From: Rhodospirillales bacterium
GTDB lineage: Bacteria > Pseudomonadota > Alphaproteobacteria > Rhodospirillales > Casp-alpha2
Assembly (NCBI GenBank): GCA_017644185.1
Contig: JAEPMA010000016.1
Coordinates: 1-64,000 of the forward strand
Length of the DNA: 64,000 nt
Direction: 5' to 3'
This document shows positions 28,047 to 38,732 of this stretch, one piece after another. The notes below the pieces were generated by a model. It was not told the origin of the DNA. It made no database searches and worked only from the letters and a program-made list of their open reading frames with translations. Numbering within the stretch: the first letter of the stretch is position 1; every line of letters starts with the position of its first letter. The position numbers and the translations under genes are program-made.

Positions 28047-28619
28047 ATGAGCGACAAACTCGTCTCCGCCCTCGTCACCGATCTCAAGACCGCCCTTAAA
28101 GGTGTCGACGATCCCGCCGACGCGATTGCGCGCGTGACCCCGCTGGTCAAGAAGATGGCGGAGGATACGTCGTGGGTGAAACCGGAATACTATAAATCCG
28201 ACAATGAGCAGGGTTTCGGGATCAACATCCTCAACGAAGAGCCCGACAACACCCTTCTGGTCGAAGTGATCTGCTGGGCGCCGGGACGGGGCGTTGCGCC
28301 GCACGACCACCAGACGTGGGGTGTCGTCGTCGGCATCGACGGGACCGAGGTCAACGTCGACTGGCGGCGCAAGGATGACGGCGCGACACCCGGTTTCGCC
28401 GATCTTGAGATGGCAAGCGAGACCGACATCACCAACGGCGTGGTCTGTACCCTCATGCCGGATGACATTCATGGCGTCAGGAATGACGGCGACGTGCCGT
28501 CCGTCTCGCTCCATGTTTATGGGAAAGTGCTCGCCAGCCTCAACCGCTCCGAGTTCGACGCCATCAACAAGACCCAAAAGCCCTGCCCGCAGCGCAAGCG
28601 GACGATGGCCAACGCCTGA
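28047..28619 (+). CDS. Cysteine dioxygenase-like cupin protein
   Basis: 190 aa. Fe(II) ligands of a thiol dioxygenase: HxH in GVAPHDHQTWG and a distal His in MPDDIHGVRN, within a cupin. Related proteins oxidise cysteine or 3-mercaptopropionate to the sulfinate. Which thiol is used cannot be told. Fifty bases separate it from the aldo/keto reductase downstream, with which it is likely co-transcribed. Confidence 0.8.
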   Translation: MSDKLVSALVTDLKTALKGVDDPADAIARVTPLVKKMAEDTSWVKPEYYKSDNEQGFGINILNEEPDNTLLVEVICWAPGRGVAPHDHQTWGVVVGIDGTEVNVDWRRKDDGATPGFADLEMASETDITNGVVCTLMPDDIHGVRNDGDVPSVSLHVYGKVLASLNRSEFDAINKTQKPCPQRKRTMANA

Positions 28620-28668
28620 ACCGAAGTCTTCCGGCGCCTGCCCGTTTGTCGACGAAAAAGGATATCCC

Positions 28669-29511
28669 ATGCGCATGATCGAACTCCCAGGCGGCGAAAG
28701 CGTGCCCACGCTCGGCCTCGGCACCTGGTTCATGGGCGATCACAAATCCGAGTTCGAACGTGAAGTCGCCGCCGTCAGATACGCCATCGAACGCGGCATC
28801 CGCCTGATCGACACCGCCGAGATGTATGGTAGTGGTGGTGCAGAGGACGTGATCGGGGCCGCAATCAAAGACTGCGGTATCGACAGAGACGAATTGTTCA
28901 TCGTCTCGAAAGTCCTGCCCAGCAACGCCCACCATGACGATGTGATCCGCGCCTGCGAGCGCTCGCTCAAACGTATGGGGACGGATTACATCGACCTCTA
29001 TCTGTTGCACTGGCGCGGCTCGGCGCCTTTTCAAGAGACCCTCGACGCGTTCGAGGAACTCCAGAACGCAGGGAAGATCCGCTTCAACGGCGTCTCCAAC
29101 CTCGATAAAGCGGACCTGGAGGAATGGTTCTACTGCCGGGGCGGGAGCGCGCTGGCGACGGACCAGATCCTCTATAACCTGAGCCGGCGCGGTCCGGAGT
29201 GGGATATCCTCCCCTACTGTCAGGAGCGCGGCGTGCCGGTGATGGCGTATTCACCGCTCGAACAGGGGCGGCTGGACGGTGATCCGGCGTTGGACGAGAT
29301 CGCATCCAAGCACGGCGTCAGGCCGCTGCAGATCGCGTTGGCTTGGGTTCTGTCGCGACCCGGCGTGATCGCCATCCCCAAGGCCGTCGTTCACGATCAC
29401 ATCGATCAGAACATCAAGGCGTTGGAGATCACCCTCGATCAGGACGATTTCGACCTGCTCGACCGGGCGTTCCCGCCGCCGACGGGGCCGTCTTATCTGG
29501 AGATGCTTTAG
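28669..29511 (+). CDS. Aldo/keto reductase (2,5-diketo-gluconate reductase type)
   Basis: 280 aa, cytosolic. Tetrad: Asp and Tyr in LIDTAEMYGSGG, Lys in IVSKVLP and His in YLLHWRG. The C-terminal AIPKAVVHDHIDQN segment is the NADPH-binding loop. No Tat signal, unlike the other AKR in this window at 7863. AAAGGA precedes the ATG. Confidence 0.9.
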   Translation: MRMIELPGGESVPTLGLGTWFMGDHKSEFEREVAAVRYAIERGIRLIDTAEMYGSGGAEDVIGAAIKDCGIDRDELFIVSKVLPSNAHHDDVIRACERSLKRMGTDYIDLYLLHWRGSAPFQETLDAFEELQNAGKIRFNGVSNLDKADLEEWFYCRGGSALATDQILYNLSRRGPEWDILPYCQERGVPVMAYSPLEQGRLDGDPALDEIASKHGVRPLQIALAWVLSRPGVIAIPKAVVHDHIDQNIKALEITLDQDDFDLLDRAFPPPTGPSYLEML

Positions 29512-29520
29512 CGGCTGTGG

Positions 29521-30045
29521 TCAAGTGACCGTCACGCAGGTGCATGCCGCCTCCTTGGCGACTTCCTGGGACGTACTGCCATAGACCAACGATTTGAATG
29601 CGCCGATCCCGCGCGTCCCCATGACGATCATGTCGGCGTCTTCGCGCTTGGCGGCACGAAGGATGATCTCCGTCGCATCGCCCTCGCCGATCTGCTCCTT
29701 GAAATTCTCGACCCCCGCCTCTTTTAGGATGGTGCGCGCCCTCTCGATCGCGAGGTCGGCAATCACGTGGCGGAGTTGAAGCTGCTCTTCCGCCTGCGCC
29801 GCCGCATGCACCCCCTCCATCATCCATGTCGGCACGTTCGAAAGATGCGGCTCGTGCGCTTCGGACGCGCGCTCGACCAGATGTTCCGTTTCCGCGATGG
29901 CGCGGAGCGAGTCCGGGATCGGGCGGTCGTCGATGGCCGAGATAACGACAACGCCGGCGTTTCTCGATTTGGCGATATCCGCGCCCACCTGAACGGCGCG
30001 TTCGGCGCATAGCGAACCGTCTGTCGCGATAATGATGGTCGTCAT
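29521..30045 (-). CDS. Universal stress protein (UspA family)
   Basis: 174 aa, one Usp domain, slightly long because of an insertion around residues 45-85. ATP-binding motif Gx2Gx9G(S/T) is present (GTRGIGAFKSLVYGST). Usp proteins support survival in stasis or low oxygen. AAGGGGAA precedes the ATG. An FNR-like box 69 bp upstream suggests oxygen-responsive control. It converges on the aldo/keto reductase. Confidence 0.9.
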   Translation of the reverse strand: MTTIIIATDGSLCAERAVQVGADIAKSRNAGVVVISAIDDRPIPDSLRAIAETEHLVERASEAHEPHLSNVPTWMMEGVHAAAQAEEQLQLRHVIADLAIERARTILKEAGVENFKEQIGEGDATEIILRAAKREDADMIVMGTRGIGAFKSLVYGSTSQEVAKEAACTCVTVT

Positions 30046-30107
30046 CTGTCGTTCCCCTTTGAATCCCGCTGTTGCCGTGATTCAAACTTTTTCGGACGCC
30101 GGCGGCG

Positions 30108-30121
30108 TTGATCTAGGTCAA
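30108..30121 (-). promoter_or_regulatory. FNR/FixK-type box upstream of the universal stress gene
   Basis: TTGATCTAGGTCAA reads as TTGAC-CTAG-ATCAA on the coding strand, a near-perfect match to the FNR consensus TTGAT-N4-ATCAA. It is centred about 69 bp before the ATG; a start 41 bp downstream would leave a short leader, and TTTGAAT lies at about the -10 position. Confidence 0.7.
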
Positions 30122-30182
30122 GCGGGCGTGGCCAGAGCGCATGATTTCGGGGAAATTTTTATGACGGACGGATGACGCCGGC

Positions 30183-30770
30183 TCAGCGGGCGTTACGGTT
30201 CCTGACGTCGAACAGCGCCTCCCACTGCGCGTTCTGCTGCGAGGCGAAGTCGAAGTGCGTCACGATGTTGGTGACGGTCTCGCCGTCTTTCGACAATGGC
30301 AACCGGATCGACGGCACGATCAGGCGGCGCGCCAGCTCGCGGGTCGACGACGCATCCCAAAGGAACGGCATCGGGGTGCGCGTCTCTATCACGGCCTGGT
30401 AGTCCGCCAGAACCTGCTGACGCCGGTGCTCGTCCAGATATCCCATGTCCGTGGTCAACAACGACTGGCCGGTACGGTCGAAATACAGGACATCCGTCAG
30501 CCCCGTGCCCCAGAACCGGAACGTGACGTCGAAGGGATCGACCGTGATATCGACCACGTGGGAGTACCTGATCCGGTCCCCGGGGAGGCGGATCAGATCG
30601 AACGCGTTCCAGTTGGGCGCGAACCTGTCACCGCGCACGGCATTCCAGTGTTCGTAGATCCCCCGGCAGCCGCTCCCCATCACGTCCTCTAGCGGCACCT
30701 GCACCGACGTGACGGCAACACTCCCAAGCGCGCTATCGGTGCGGCCGTTATATGACAACACCGCCCCCAT
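30183..30770 (-). CDS. PAS_5-type single-domain protein (1 of 5)
   Basis: 195 aa. The core has the pattern seen in all five copies: a helical start with W(N/R)A, a LPGDRIRYSHVVDI block, FRFWGTGLTDVLYFDRTG, and a late PLSKDGETVTNIVTHF strand. No output domain is attached. PAS domains of this type are found in Rhodospirillales; ligand and partners are unknown. The ATG at 30770 lacks a clear Shine-Dalgarno sequence, so the start may be further in. Confidence 0.8.
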   Translation of the reverse strand: MGAVLSYNGRTDSALGSVAVTSVQVPLEDVMGSGCRGIYEHWNAVRGDRFAPNWNAFDLIRLPGDRIRYSHVVDITVDPFDVTFRFWGTGLTDVLYFDRTGQSLLTTDMGYLDEHRRQQVLADYQAVIETRTPMPFLWDASSTRELARRLIVPSIRLPLSKDGETVTNIVTHFDFASQQNAQWEALFDVRNRNAR

Positions 30771-31070
30771 CAACTAGGCGGCACATGGCCATAGGGCCCT
30801 GAGATCGAACCAGGACGAAAGACATTTCACAGACCCAAATTTGCCGCCGGTCTCGGCCGGCGATTATTGGATAAATCTTACGAAGAGGTCCTACATGCGT
30901 AAAGAGCAGGCGCAAACGATGGGACCAGGGCTGCATGCGAATGCGCTCGGCAGCCATGCCGGCTCGACGGCGACGGCAACGTAACCGTCAGATCAATAAA
31001 GACTCGTTTAACGTGTATTTATGTTTATAATAATTAGATAAGTAGTTAAGCGGCTAATACGGAGAACACC
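30771..31070. other. 300-bp intergenic region, AT-rich at its right end
   Basis: The left part shows no convincing gene; a 29-codon frame at 30895-30984 follows GAAGAGG but has no recognisable content. The segment 30990-31045 is strikingly AT-rich for this genome (GTATTTATGTTTATAATAAT) and probably carries the promoter of the small protein at 31071. Confidence 0.5.
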
Positions 31071-31232
31071 ATGTCGAAACCAAGCGCCCCATATTATTAC
31101 AAAGAATCCGGCAGCGACGCGTATCACTGGGAAACGTCGTGCAAAAAGAACCACTACCCGGACAGCGGGTGGAAGAAATCGAATACCTTCCCGTCGGGAC
31201 GGGAACAGTGCGACCAGTGTCAGGCTAAGTAG
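31071..31232 (+). CDS. Small cysteine/histidine-containing protein of unknown function
   Basis: 53 aa, too short for routine gene calls. It is rich in aromatic and charged residues (YYYKESGSDAYHWETSCKK) and ends with GREQCDQCQAK. One Cys near residue 24, His residues and the C-terminal CxxC could make a zinc site. GGAGA precedes the ATG at the proper distance and the upstream region is AT-rich. Codon use is coding-like. I do not recognise the family. Confidence 0.7.
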   Translation: MSKPSAPYYYKESGSDAYHWETSCKKNHYPDSGWKKSNTFPSGREQCDQCQAK

Positions 31233-31244
31233 CCATACTGACGG

Positions 31245-32081
31245 CTAGACCGGCACGTCGCCTTCCAGGCACATACGGTGCAGGATGCGGCCTTCCGACG
31301 GGTCGTAGTCCGTATGCGCGACATGAAGAAGTGCACGGTTGTCCCACACCACAAGATCGCCCGGCCGCCATTTATGGCGGTAGGTAACATCCCGCGTCAG
31401 CACCCGGTCGAGCAGCTTGTTGACGAACGCCTTGCTTTCGGCGGGCTCCCATCCCTCGAACCGCGCCAGCTTGCCCGGGTGCACGTAGATCGCCTTCTTG
31501 CCGGTTTCCGGGTGGGTGCGGATGAACGGGTGGATTTGCGCGGCACCGAACTCCTTGCGGGCCTTGTCGTCGACGTAGCCGACGTCCTGCTCGATGGAGT
31601 TTACCGTCTTCATTTTGATCAGTTCGGCCTGTTCGCTTTCATCAAGGCTGGCGTAAGCCGCCTGCATGTTGGCGAACCCGGTGTCGCCCCCCTTCGACGG
31701 GAGCTTGACGGCATAAAGCACCGTCATCTTCGGCGGTTTCGCATGATTGGTGTGATCGGTGTGCCAGTCGCGCGATCCGATCGGCATGACTTTGCCATCG
31801 TCGCGCTTGGTATTGGCGATGCGGCTGTCGAGGACCGCGATCTCAGGATGCTCGGGCATCAGCAGTTTCGACAGATGCTGGCGCATGGGATCCCCGAAGA
31901 TCCTCATGCTTTCGACATACTGTTTGGGTTCCAGATTCTGATCGCGGATGACGAGGACGAGACGGTCGCGGAGCGCGTCCCGCATGGCACTGGCGTCGTC
32001 TTCGGATACGGGCCCCGACAGATCGACGCCGGTCGCCTCGGCCCCGAACAGATCGGACAATGGTGTCAGATTGACGGTCAT
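31245..32081 (-). CDS. TauD/TfdA-family dioxygenase
   Basis: 278 aa. Fe(II) ligands HxD in DWHTDHTNH and distal His in HVAHTDYD or the HRMCLEGD segment at the end; the 2OG-binding Arg is in ILHRMCL. Taurine/2,4-D-type oxygenases release sulfite or open aryloxy ethers; here no sulfonate transporter is adjacent, so the substrate stays open. Confidence 0.88.
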   Translation of the reverse strand: MTVNLTPLSDLFGAEATGVDLSGPVSEDDASAMRDALRDRLVLVIRDQNLEPKQYVESMRIFGDPMRQHLSKLLMPEHPEIAVLDSRIANTKRDDGKVMPIGSRDWHTDHTNHAKPPKMTVLYAVKLPSKGGDTGFANMQAAYASLDESEQAELIKMKTVNSIEQDVGYVDDKARKEFGAAQIHPFIRTHPETGKKAIYVHPGKLARFEGWEPAESKAFVNKLLDRVLTRDVTYRHKWRPGDLVVWDNRALLHVAHTDYDPSEGRILHRMCLEGDVPV

Positions 32082-32190
32082 GGATGATGCTTCCCTGAAT
32101 TATGTTTTATGGGGCTAAGTCTATTTTCCCGTAAGGCGGACGAAAAGCCCCCGATTTTCATTACCGATCAAAGGCTTGAGTTCAATCACT

Positions 32191-32217
32191 CATACCTATC
32201 AATCAAATAAGATATTT
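32191..32217 (+). promoter_or_regulatory. Possible OxyR-type site upstream of katG
   Basis: ACCTATC at 32194-32200 and GATATTT at 32211-32217 resemble OxyR half sites (ATAG/CTAT pattern) in an AT-rich stretch 155-180 bp before katG. The fit is loose. The rest of 32082-32370 holds no gene. Confidence 0.3.
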
Positions 32218-32259
32218 AAATTATACTTATGAAAAAGAGTCGCGTTAACGTTGTGCTGA

Positions 32260-34542
<2,283 letters not shown>

Positions 34543-34566
34543 TCCCACGATCAGACGTAACGAAAG

Positions 34567-34600
34567 GTGCCGGCCCCATCGCGGGGCCGGTACTTTTTTG
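34567..34600 (+). terminator. Rho-independent terminator of katG
   Basis: Stem GCCGGCCCC / GGGGCCGGT around ATCGC, followed by ACTTTTTTG, 25 bp after the stop. Confidence 0.9.
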
Positions 34601-34658
34601 TCTCAAGGACAGACGAGACAGGCGTGGCCTTATCGCCCCCGGTGTGTAAAGTGCGGCC

Positions 34659-35546
34659 ATGGCCCAACCAACCGATATCGATCCCGCCCAGCACCGGCGC
34701 GGCTTTGCGCTGACGCTTTTCGGCGTCCTGGTGCTGACCCCGGACACCCTTTTGATCCGTCTCATCGATATCGATCCCTGGACCATGAATTTCTGGCGCG
34801 GCGCGATGATGGCGGCAAGTCTGCTGGTCGTTTACGCCGGCGTCCGCCGGAGCGCGTTCTTCAGCGATATCCGGGGGCTCGGCATCGCCGGGCTGAGCGT
34901 TGCCGTGATCTATGCCCTCAACGCCATCAGTTTCGTCTTCGCCGTCGAGAATACCCGGGTCGCCAACGTTCTGATCATCCTTGCCGCGACGCCCCTGATC
35001 GCCGCGCTTTTGTCGGTGATCGTGCTGCGCGAGCGGGTGGCGGGGGCCACTTGGGCGGCCATCGCCATGGGGATGGCGGGCGTCGTCATCGTCGTCGGCG
35101 ACGGGCTCAGGGCGGGGACCTCGCTGGGCGATGTCTTCGCACTGGTCACCGCGTGCGCGCTGGCCGTGACGTTCATCATCATCCGCCGCAACCGCCACGT
35201 GAACATGGTCCCGGCGGCGGCGCTGGGGGCGCTCCTGTCGGCGATCATCGTCGCACCGCTCGCCGACCCGATGGCCGTGCCGTCCGGCAACTGGGGACTG
35301 CTTCTATTGTTGGGATTCGTCGTCATGCCCGTGTCTTTCGGATTGATCACGCTCGGCCCCCGCACCCTGCCCGCACCCGAGGTTGCGTTGCTGATGCTTC
35401 TGGAGACGGTCCTCGGGCCGTTGTGGGTCTGGCTGGTGATCGGCGAAGCGCCGAGCGACACGACCTTCATCGGCGGCGTCATCGTGATTTCCGCGGTCGT
35501 GCTGCAATCGGCGTGGCGGTTGCGCCGTCGCCGCGCCGCCGCGTAA
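34659..35546 (+). CDS. EamA/DMT-family transporter (second)
   Basis: 295 aa with ten hydrophobic segments in two EamA repeats (FVFAVENTRVANVLI, MPVSFGLITLGPRTLP). Inner-membrane metabolite exporter of unknown substrate. The C-terminus is a short Arg-rich tail (RLRRRRAAA). It is distinct from the DMT protein at 25875. Confidence 0.87.
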   Translation: MAQPTDIDPAQHRRGFALTLFGVLVLTPDTLLIRLIDIDPWTMNFWRGAMMAASLLVVYAGVRRSAFFSDIRGLGIAGLSVAVIYALNAISFVFAVENTRVANVLIILAATPLIAALLSVIVLRERVAGATWAAIAMGMAGVVIVVGDGLRAGTSLGDVFALVTACALAVTFIIIRRNRHVNMVPAAALGALLSAIIVAPLADPMAVPSGNWGLLLLLGFVVMPVSFGLITLGPRTLPAPEVALLMLLETVLGPLWVWLVIGEAPSDTTFIGGVIVISAVVLQSAWRLRRRRAAA

Positions 35547-35651
35547 GTCAGCCGGCCGTTCAAGAAACCTTCATCCGGACGAAACGGATCTGAGACGGTT
35601 TCCGCGCAGGGTTTCCCGATCTACGATCCCCTTGAACGACGGAGACGCTCC

Positions 35652-36869
35652 ATGGCCATCTGCCGCCCCTTCATTCTGTCCCTCGCCGCGCTGATGCTGA
35701 GCGCGGCCGCCGCCTCTGCCGCCGAGGTCGAGATCGGACCCCGGCCCTATTTCCTGATCGAACAGATGAAGGAAGGTGCGCTGAAATCCCGGCTTCAATC
35801 GTGCGCCGACCGGCCGATGCAGCGGAAGCTGTTTTCGATCGGACACCGGGGCGCGCCGTTGATGTTCCCGGAACACACGGTCGAATCCAACCGGGCCGCC
35901 GCGCGCATGGGCGCCGGAATCCTCGAATGCGACGTAACCTTCACCAAAGACAAGGTTCTCGTCTGCCGGCACGCCCAAAACGATCTCCACACCACGACAA
36001 ATATTCTGAAGTCGCCGCTCGCCGAGAAGTGCACCACCCCGTTCAGGGCCGCCACCGCCGACGCAACGGCCAGCGCCGAGTGCCGGACCAGCGACATCAC
36101 GCTTGCGGAGTTCCGCACCCTCAAGGGGAAGATGGACGCCGCCAACAAGAAGGGCACGAGCGTCGACGAATACATGGACGGCACGGTGGGTTGGCGGACG
36201 GATTTGTATGCGGCCGCACACGGCACGCTGATGACCCACGCGGAATCGATCGCGCTTTTCCGTAGCCTCGGCGCCAAGTTCACGCCGGAACTGAAATCCC
36301 CCGCCGTCGATATGCCGTTCAACGGCTTCACCCAGGAAGACTACGCCCAGAAGATGATCGACGAGTACAAGGCGGCGGGCGTGCCGCCGTCCGACGTGTG
36401 GGCGCAGTCGTTCAACCTTGACGACGTTCTCTACTGGATCAAAAACGAGCCCGCGTTCGGCAAGCAAGCCGTCTACCTGGATGGCCGCTATAGCGAGAAG
36501 ACGTTCGATCCGATGAAGCCCGAGACCTTCAAGCCCGGCATGGAGGAACTGAAGTCGATGGGCGTGAATTACATCGCGCCACCGATGTGGATGCTCCTCA
36601 CCGTCGAGAACGGCAAGATCGCGCCCTCCGCCTACGCCCGGGAAGCCAAGGCGGCGGATCTGAAGATCATCGCCTGGACGCTGGAACGCTCCGGCCCATT
36701 GAAGGACGGCGGCGGCTGGTACTATCAGTCGATCAAGGATGTCACCGACCATGACGGCGTCACGTTCGAAGCGTTGGACGTGCTCGCGATGCAGGCTGGG
36801 GTCGTGGGTGTTTTCTCGGACTGGCCGGCGACGGTGACGTATTACGCCAACTGCATGGGTCTGAATTGA
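35652..36869 (+). CDS. Secreted glycerophosphodiester phosphodiesterase-family protein
   Basis: 405 aa with a signal peptide ([10 protein letters not shown]). GDPD barrel: catalytic HR in [17 protein letters not shown], metal ligands ExD in [11 protein letters not shown] and a later His in VCRHAQND. The periplasmic branch (GlpQ-like) hydrolyses deacylated phospholipids to glycerol 3-phosphate. There is an insertion around residues 115-185 relative to GlpQ, with cysteines. GGAGAC precedes the ATG. Confidence 0.87.
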   Translation: MAICRPFILSLAALMLSAAAASAAEVEIGPRPYFLIEQMKEGALKSRLQSCADRPMQRKLFSIGHRGAPLMFPEHTVESNRAAARMGAGILECDVTFTKDKVLVCRHAQNDLHTTTNILKSPLAEKCTTPFRAATADATASAECRTSDITLAEFRTLKGKMDAANKKGTSVDEYMDGTVGWRTDLYAAAHGTLMTHAESIALFRSLGAKFTPELKSPAVDMPFNGFTQEDYAQKMIDEYKAAGVPPSDVWAQSFNLDDVLYWIKNEPAFGKQAVYLDGRYSEKTFDPMKPETFKPGMEELKSMGVNYIAPPMWMLLTVENGKIAPSAYAREAKAADLKIIAWTLERSGPLKDGGGWYYQSIKDVTDHDGVTFEALDVLAMQAGVVGVFSDWPATVTYYANCMGLN

Positions 36870-36881
36870 AGCCTGGAAAGC

Positions 36882-37343
36882 TTATTCTGGGATGACTTCC
36901 AGATCCTTCAGGGCGCCGAAGTTCTCGGCGTGCTTGCTCATCTGCGCGACATAGACCCGCATCTTCAGGTCACTGTGCAGGATGTGGCCGACCAGCCAGT
37001 CGTGCAGAAGATGCGCGGTCTCGGCGTGCACCCGGTCGAGATGCGCGTCGTCGGTCTCTTCGAGATGTAATAGGACGTCATCCAGCGCCTTGATCAGTTC
37101 CCGGTGCTCCTGGTGGTGGTCGGCGGCATCCGGATAGTTGACCATGTTCTGTAGCTGCTCTTCGCGGCCGAAGTGCGTTTCGGTATAGAACTTGAGGGCG
37201 TACAGGACTTCCCGCGCCTCGCCCCTGCTGAGCCCGTCCGCCGCCAGCGTTTCGAAGCGATTGATGATCTCGATCAAGTGTCTGTGGTCCTGGTCGATGA
37301 TGCCCCCATCGTCGATCGACATCTTCTCTCGCCATTCGATCAT
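36882..37343 (-). CDS. Bacteriohemerythrin 1
   Basis: 153 aa, one hemerythrin four-helix domain. Diiron ligands: DQDHRHLIEIIN, THFGREEQL, HHQEH and HILHSDLKM. Bacteriohemerythrins bind O2 reversibly, as sensors, stores or carriers. Fifteen bases separate it from the second hemerythrin upstream, so the two form an operon. Confidence 0.9.
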   Translation of the reverse strand: MIEWREKMSIDDGGIIDQDHRHLIEIINRFETLAADGLSRGEAREVLYALKFYTETHFGREEQLQNMVNYPDAADHHQEHRELIKALDDVLLHLEETDDAHLDRVHAETAHLLHDWLVGHILHSDLKMRVYVAQMSKHAENFGALKDLEVIPE

Positions 37344-37358
37344 GAAAAGGTTCCCTGA

Positions 37359-37976
37359 TTATTCCTGGCAGAACAGTTTCCGCGCATCCGTCATCTCCTT
37401 CTCATCCAAGCGTTCCTCGAACGCTTCGACAAGGGAAGAAAGCTCCTTCGCCAGCGGATCGTCAGAAATCAGGATGCCGACAAAACGTTCGACGATATCG
37501 CGCTTGTTCTCCGGCACACGAACGCTGACGTCGTTGAGGCGCGCCGTCTGATCGGGGATGCGGTCGTCTTTCTCGCCCCTGAGATAGGGCACGTAGTCCA
37601 TGTCCGTCTTCATGATGTGGCCGGAAAGCCAGCGGTTCAGAAAGCGGCCGAGTTTGACCGGGTCGATCCGCTCGTCTCCTTTGCGATAGATGTCGCGCAG
37701 GCAGCGGACACGCCGCTGCATGGCGCGGTGCGTGCGGAGGTGCTCTTCGGTCCCTGGATAGCCGGCCTGGATCATGAAGGTTTCCTCGCGCTTGAAATGC
37801 TCCATCACATAAGTCTCGAGGCAGATGATCGCCTGCTCGATTTCAGCCGCGCTTTGATCGCGCACAAGCGCGTCGGTGAGATTGCCGATCTCCTCGAAGA
37901 GCGTCTTGTGGTCGCGGTCGATGACCTTGATCCCGGTCTCGAACTTGTCGGACCAGGCGGGGAGTTGCTCGGACAT
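37359..37976 (-). CDS. Bacteriohemerythrin 2 with C-terminal extension
   Basis: 205 aa from the ATG at 37976 (AAGGAAA upstream). Residues 1-135 are a hemerythrin domain (DRDHKTLFEEI, EHFKREETFM, HLRTH, HIMKTDMDYV). A charged helical extension of about 65 residues follows, ending LFCQE, which is absent from the neighbouring copy. An FNR-like box lies 79 bp upstream. Confidence 0.88.
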   Translation of the reverse strand: MSEQLPAWSDKFETGIKVIDRDHKTLFEEIGNLTDALVRDQSAAEIEQAIICLETYVMEHFKREETFMIQAGYPGTEEHLRTHRAMQRRVRCLRDIYRKGDERIDPVKLGRFLNRWLSGHIMKTDMDYVPYLRGEKDDRIPDQTARLNDVSVRVPENKRDIVERFVGILISDDPLAKELSSLVEAFEERLDEKEMTDARKLFCQE

Positions 37977-38048
37977 ATCCAATTTCCTTACGCTTCGGCG
38001 GCTGTCACCGCCATCGGAGAGAACATAGCCATCTTCCCCGAACATGCC

Positions 38049-38062
38049 GTGATCTATATCAA
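38049..38062. promoter_or_regulatory. FNR/FixK-type box between hemerythrins and the DM13 gene
   Basis: GTGATCTATATCAA, or TTGATATAGATCAC on the minus strand, fits TTGAT-N4-ATCAA except the last base. It lies about 79 bp from the hemerythrin start (minus) and about the same from the DM13 start (plus), so it could serve either; the hemerythrins are the more logical target. Confidence 0.55.
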
Positions 38063-38134
38063 TTCCCGGCAAGCAGTTGCGGGTCCGGCCCGGCGCGGGC
38101 GATACTCCCTCAACGCGTTTTACCGGAGGGTCGC

Positions 38135-38617
38135 ATGCGCCAGTTTCTGATATTCATCGTCGGTGGCATTTTTGGGGTCACCGGCGGCTTCGCCATCGGC
38201 ATCTTCGTCTACCCCTACATCTTCCTTGCCGACATCGTCGCCGACGAACAGTTACAGAACGCGGCAGAGAAACAGATTGTCGCCACCGGCACCTTTATCC
38301 ACGCCGACCCGTCCGACCCGATCCATTACGGGAAAGGGGGCGTCACGGTCTACGAGGACGCCTTGCAGACCCATGCCGATTTCGAGGTCGGGCCGGGGCC
38401 GAAGTATCACGTCTATCTGGTGCCCGACGCGAGCGTAACGCCCGATACCGCCGTCGATGCGACGATGTATGTGGATCTCGGGCGGCTCCGCGCCTTCAAG
38501 GGGTCGCAGGTGTTCAACATCCCCGCCGGGCTCGACCTCAAGACCTACAAAAGTGTCGTGATCTGGTGCGAGCAGTTCGGGGTGCTGATCACCCCGGCGG
38601 CGCTGTCGTTCAAGTAA
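38135..38617 (+). CDS. DM13-domain membrane-anchored protein
   Basis: 160 aa. An N-terminal membrane helix (residues 5-30) is followed by a DM13-like electron-transfer domain: ATGTFIHADPSDPIHYGKGGVTVYED, a PKYHVYLVPD strand, and DLGRLRAFKGSQVFNIPAG ending in VVIWCEQFGVLIT. The conserved Cys in the last motif is present. DM13 domains are suggested to be redox-active; the partner is unknown. Confidence 0.85.
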   Translation: MRQFLIFIVGGIFGVTGGFAIGIFVYPYIFLADIVADEQLQNAAEKQIVATGTFIHADPSDPIHYGKGGVTVYEDALQTHADFEVGPGPKYHVYLVPDASVTPDTAVDATMYVDLGRLRAFKGSQVFNIPAGLDLKTYKSVVIWCEQFGVLITPAALSFK

Positions 38618-38732
38618 GGGACGCCTTACACACAACATTCATCCCATTTCCCCTAGACAACAAACCAAGGAAATCCGAAGGTTTTCCCGTTTGGGGGGCA
38701 ACGAAACCGCAAAGGTTCGAGGTGAGACGAGG

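Noticed and set aside
30895-30984. 29-codon frame after GAAGAGG
   Set aside because: Low-complexity Ala/Gly/Thr tail and no recognisable content; left as part of the intergenic region.
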